7,548 bases of DNA from Betaproteobacteria bacterium. Lineage in GTDB: Bacteria; Pseudomonadota; Gammaproteobacteria; Burkholderiales; SG8-41. This document shows, piece after piece, positions 5,308-7,548 of this stretch. The position numbers were made by a program, and so were the translations under genes. The notes beneath the pieces were generated by a model. That model had not been told where the DNA came from and made no database searches. It saw only the letters and a program-made list of their open reading frames with translations. The stretch spans positions 1 through 7,548 of the forward strand of contig JAJTHX010000411.1 of assembly GCA_021300125.1 (NCBI GenBank), in the 5' to 3' direction. Positions within the stretch are counted from its first letter, which is position 1. Each line of letters starts with the position of its first letter.

Positions 5308-6492
5308 TTGAAATCGATGCTGTCCAATGGACTGCTGCTGAAAAGCCTGCTGCTCGCAGCACTGGGCGTGACTGCCGCAGCCGCAACCACCGACATCTTC
5401 CGCTCACCGATGCTGCTGCGCGATGTGAATCCCGCGCTGTGGGCCGAGCCCTTCCGTGGTGTCACCCGCGACGGCAGGGTGGTCCCTGGCCTGTTCGAAC
5501 TCGCGCAGACGGGCGTATCCACCGCACCGGTGCAGCGGGCGGCGGCGGGCTTCCTGCGCAGCCTGGACGAAGAGCAGCGCAAAAAGACCCTGTTCGCCGT
5601 CACTGATGACGAGTGGCGGCGCTGGGATAACCGCCATTTCCCGACGCGTCAGGGCATCGGGTTTTTCGAGATGACGCCGCAGCAGCGCCAGCGCGCCTTC
5701 GAACTGATGCGCGAAAGCCTCAGTGCCAATGGCCTGCGCCTGAGCCGGCACATCATGAACCTCAACGGCACGCTGGCCGAACTGTCCGGCAGGCCGGAGG
5801 AATACAGCGAATGGTTCTACTGGATCACGCTGATGGGCGAGCCCTCGGCCACCGCGCCCTGGGGCTGGCAGCTCGAAGGCCACCATCTCAGCATCAACTA
5901 CTTCGTGCTCGGTGACCAGGTGGTGATGACCCCGGTGTTCATGGGCTCGGAACCAGTGCGCGCCGATGAGGGCCGCTTCAAGGGCACGGTGGTGCTGCAG
6001 GAGGAGCAGGACAGGGGCCTTGCATTGATGATCGCGCTGGATCCTGCGCAGCAGGCTGAGGCTCGACTGCGCAAGGACAAGAGCGGTGATGATGTGCTGT
6101 CCGCAGCCTACAAGGACAACCTGGTGCTCGACTTTGCCGGCCTGCGCGCCTCGAAGCTCGATGCCGCGCGCAAGGCGCAGCTGCTCGATCTTGTCACCCA
6201 GTATGTCGGCAACATCAAGGAGGGCCACGCCAAAGTGAAAATGTCCGAGGTCCAGAAGCACCTCGACGACACCTGGTTCGGCTGGATCGGGGGCACCGAT
6301 CCCGGCAGCGTGTTCTATTACCGCATTCACAGCCCGGTGATCCTGATCGAGTTTGACCACCAGCGGCCGGTCGCGATCGGCCGTTCCGGCAACGCCACGC
6401 GCAACCATATCCACACCGTGGTTCGCACGCCCAACGGAAACGACTACGGCAAGGACCTGCTGCGCCAGCACCATCAGCGGCACAAGCACTGA
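5308..6492 (+). CDS. Secreted DUF3500-family protein
   Basis: A 394-residue protein that I recognise as DUF3500, a family without an established biochemical function. An N-terminal signal peptide (Lys2 and Lys12, hydrophobic to about residue 25, Ala-rich end) predicts export. The body shows typical DUF3500 features: [25 protein letters not shown] split over 82-106, [13 protein letters not shown] (122-134), the [13 protein letters not shown] block (185-197, His191 and His192), TPVFMGSEP (208-216), [18 protein letters not shown] (326-343), IEFD (347-350) and NHIHTVVR (366-373, His367 and His369). The clustered conserved histidines suggest a metal site or catalytic centre (inference). The C-terminus is histidine-rich (QHHQRHKH). 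The start is taken as TTG at 5308 from Shine-Dalgarno spacing; ATG at 5317 is the alternative. It lies 71 nt after a Bug gene and 10 nt before the exonuclease-like gene, so an operon is likely. Confidence 0.88.
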   Translation: MKSMLSNGLLLKSLLLAALGVTAAAATTDIFRSPMLLRDVNPALWAEPFRGVTRDGRVVPGLFELAQTGVSTAPVQRAAAGFLRSLDEEQRKKTLFAVTDDEWRRWDNRHFPTRQGIGFFEMTPQQRQRAFELMRESLSANGLRLSRHIMNLNGTLAELSGRPEEYSEWFYWITLMGEPSATAPWGWQLEGHHLSINYFVLGDQVVMTPVFMGSEPVRADEGRFKGTVVLQEEQDRGLALMIALDPAQQAEARLRKDKSGDDVLSAAYKDNLVLDFAGLRASKLDAARKAQLLDLVTQYVGNIKEGHAKVKMSEVQKHLDDTWFGWIGGTDPGSVFYYRIHSPVILIEFDHQRPVAIGRSGNATRNHIHTVVRTPNGNDYGKDLLRQHHQRHKH

Positions 6493-6502
6493 GTTCAAGC
6501 CC

Positions 6503-7009
6503 ATGCCCCGCCCCGTCCAGCCACTGATCATTGACCTTGAAGCCCCGGGCCTCGGGCGCGACAGCTACCCGATCGAGGTCGGCGTCGCGCTCGATGACGA
6601 CCGCAAGTTCTGCTCGCTGATCCGCCCCCAGCCGCAATGGGCGTACTGGGACCATGAGGCCGAGCGCGTGCACGGCATCGCGCGCGAACGGCTGCAGCAG
6701 CGCGGCAAACCGGTGGCCGAGGTCGCGGCGGGACTCAACCGCCTGCTGGAGGCCAAAACCCTGTATTCCGACGGCTGGGTGGCGGACAGGCCGTGGCTGA
6801 CCAGGCTGTTCCATGCTGCGGGCATGGCCATGAACTTCCGCGTCAGCCCGCTTGAACTTATCCTCAGCGAAGAACAGATGGCGCGCTGGCACGAGGTGAA
6901 GCAGGAGGTGCTGGCCAGCGTCGAACAACGGCGGCACCGCGCCAGCATTGATGCCTGGGTGGTGCAGCAAACCGACCGCAGCACCGCGGCTGCGCTGACG
7001 CGGCACTGA
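6503..7009 (+). CDS. DEDDh (DnaQ-like) 3'-5' exonuclease-like protein
   Basis: A 168-residue single-domain protein with the motifs of the DEDDh ribonuclease H-fold exonucleases. Exo I is IIDLEAPGLG (9-18, Asp11 and Glu13). Exo II is the SDGWVADRPWL region (89-99, Asp95 most likely). Exo III is HRASID (145-150, giving His-x4-Asp with His145 and Asp150). A VHGIARERL segment (56-64) resembles the VHGI stretch of DnaQ relatives. All expected catalytic residues seem present, so an active two-metal exonuclease on DNA or RNA is plausible; the substrate is unknown. It has no signal peptide and is cytoplasmic. The ATG at 6503 is chosen because the conserved domain begins a few residues later. The reading frame is open upstream but only within the DUF3500 gene. 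There is no clear Shine-Dalgarno; translation probably depends on the DUF3500 gene ending 10 nt earlier. Confidence 0.82.
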   Translation: MPRPVQPLIIDLEAPGLGRDSYPIEVGVALDDDRKFCSLIRPQPQWAYWDHEAERVHGIARERLQQRGKPVAEVAAGLNRLLEAKTLYSDGWVADRPWLTRLFHAAGMAMNFRVSPLELILSEEQMARWHEVKQEVLASVEQRRHRASIDAWVVQQTDRSTAAALTRH

Positions 7010-7012
7010 AGC

Positions 7013-7037
7013 CGCAGGCGGCACGTGGCCGCTTGCG
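7013..7037 (+). terminator. Hairpin between convergent genes
   Basis: A 10-bp stem, 7013-7022 with 7028-7037, closes over the loop ACGTG; one pair is a G-U wobble in the plus-strand RNA (A-C mismatch in the minus-strand RNA). It sits 4 nt after the exonuclease-like stop and 18 nt beyond the Usp stop. No T-tract follows, so it is a candidate transcript end or 3' stabiliser rather than a textbook terminator. Confidence 0.4.
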
Positions 7038-7054
7038 ATGTGCTGCAGCCAGGC

Positions 7055-7548
7055 TCAGCGCACGATCAGTGTCGGCGTGCTGCAGCCGGCAATGGTTTTC
7101 TGGGCAACCGATCCCAGCATCAGGCTGGTCAGGCCGCCGCGTCCGTGCGAGCCCATCACCAGCAGGCTGCTGTGGTTGCCGCGGGCATGGTTGGCCAGCT
7201 TTTCGCCGGGATCTCCGCTGACGCGCAGGGTGCGATAGCGGACCCCGGCTTTGTCCGCGAGCCGCAGCGCATCGCGGGTGGCGCTTGCAAACTCGGCGTC
7301 GCGCCCGGCCGCGAGCGCCTTGTTGCTCGCGCTGGAGGGCAGCCGCGGCACCCCGGGGCTGACATGCATGAAGGTGATGCGGCCGCGCGGCGCCAGCCAT
7401 TGGCGGTTTCGCAGCAGGAAGGACACGGCGCGCCGGGTGTGCGCGCTGCCGTCGACGGCAACCAGCACTTCGCCCTCGGGGGGCGACAGGTGACCCTCGC
7501 GCACCACCAGCAGGGGCGTTTCGCATTCCGCGATCACTGTTTGTGTGA
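7055..7548 (-). CDS. Universal stress protein, probably tandem-domain, 5' end cut by window
   Basis: A UspA-family protein, which binds ATP and supports stress survival. The stop is at 7055-7057; a GTG at 7535-7537 would give 160 residues, but the frame is open to the window edge. In the 160-residue numbering the visible Usp domain begins about residue 22 with EGEVLVAVDGS (Asp29, nucleotide-binding). It contains the ATP-binding G-x2-G-x9-G-S motif in full (Gly129, Gly132, Gly142-Ser143) and ends with QKTIAGCSTPTLIVR. The stretch before it, including codons upstream of the GTG, reads QTVIAECETPLLVVR. That closely mimics the domain's own C-terminal strand, so it is best read as the end of an earlier Usp domain lying outside the window. 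The GTG is therefore unlikely to be the true start. The gene is convergent with the exonuclease-like gene, and its stop is 45 nt from that gene's stop. Confidence 0.9.
   Translation of the reverse strand, partial: TQTVIAECETPLLVVREGHLSPPEGEVLVAVDGSAHTRRAVSFLLRNRQWLAPRGRITFMHVSPGVPRLPSSASNKALAAGRDAEFASATRDALRLADKAGVRYRTLRVSGDPGEKLANHARGNHSSLLVMGSHGRGGLTSLMLGSVAQKTIAGCSTPTLIVR

Noticed and set aside
5404..6531. A 375-codon minus-strand open frame opposite DUF3500
   Set aside because: The plus strand encodes a recognisable DUF3500 with a signal peptide and good Shine-Dalgarno; the antisense frame has no family features.
1..7548. Mobile element, CRISPR array, defence system or RNA gene
   Set aside because: I found no transposase, integrase, regular spaced repeats, tRNA-like cloverleaf or known defence domain. 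The lone exonuclease-like gene is not evidence for a defence system by itself.

Overview
The window is a high-GC (about two-thirds G+C by eye), gene-dense stretch of a proteobacterial chromosome. Three tripartite-tricarboxylate-type (Bug/TctC) periplasmic binding proteins lie in 7.5 kb with no TctA/TctB membrane partners. Such 'orphan' Bug expansions are typical of Betaproteobacteria, especially Burkholderiales (Bordetella, Cupriavidus, comamonads), so I infer a betaproteobacterium of that kind. I see no rRNA, tRNA, CRISPR array, insertion sequence or phage gene. Both ends of the window cut through a gene.

Layout. (1) Positions 1-1811, plus strand: a Bug binding protein missing its 5' end, then a secreted DUF1499 protein whose GTG start overlaps the Bug stop codon, then a small tryptophan-rich membrane protein. 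(2) Positions 1837-3991, minus strand: a two-gene unit with a bicupin protein first and a complete Bug protein 22 nt downstream. (3) Positions 3992-4264: a 273-bp divergent intergenic region. It holds a 13-bp perfect palindrome lying midway between two candidate -10 elements that face opposite ways, and short tandem repeats that end in the ribosome binding site of the next gene. (4) Positions 4265-7009, plus strand: a third Bug protein, a secreted DUF3500 protein with a TTG start, and a DEDDh-type exonuclease-like protein. (5) Positions 7055-7548, minus strand: a universal stress protein, convergent with the exonuclease and running off the window. Its visible N-terminus looks like the end of a preceding Usp domain, so it is probably a tandem Usp.

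How the genes may work together. The centre of the window (Bug, bicupin, divergent control region, Bug, DUF3500) has the form of a small uptake and metabolism locus for a carboxylate or related compound: two periplasmic ligand binders, a double-cupin protein that may bind metal, and an exported protein of unknown function. No substrate can be read from the sequence, and no transporter permease or regulator gene is present. The DUF1499/membrane pair, the exonuclease and the stress protein have no obvious link to this theme.
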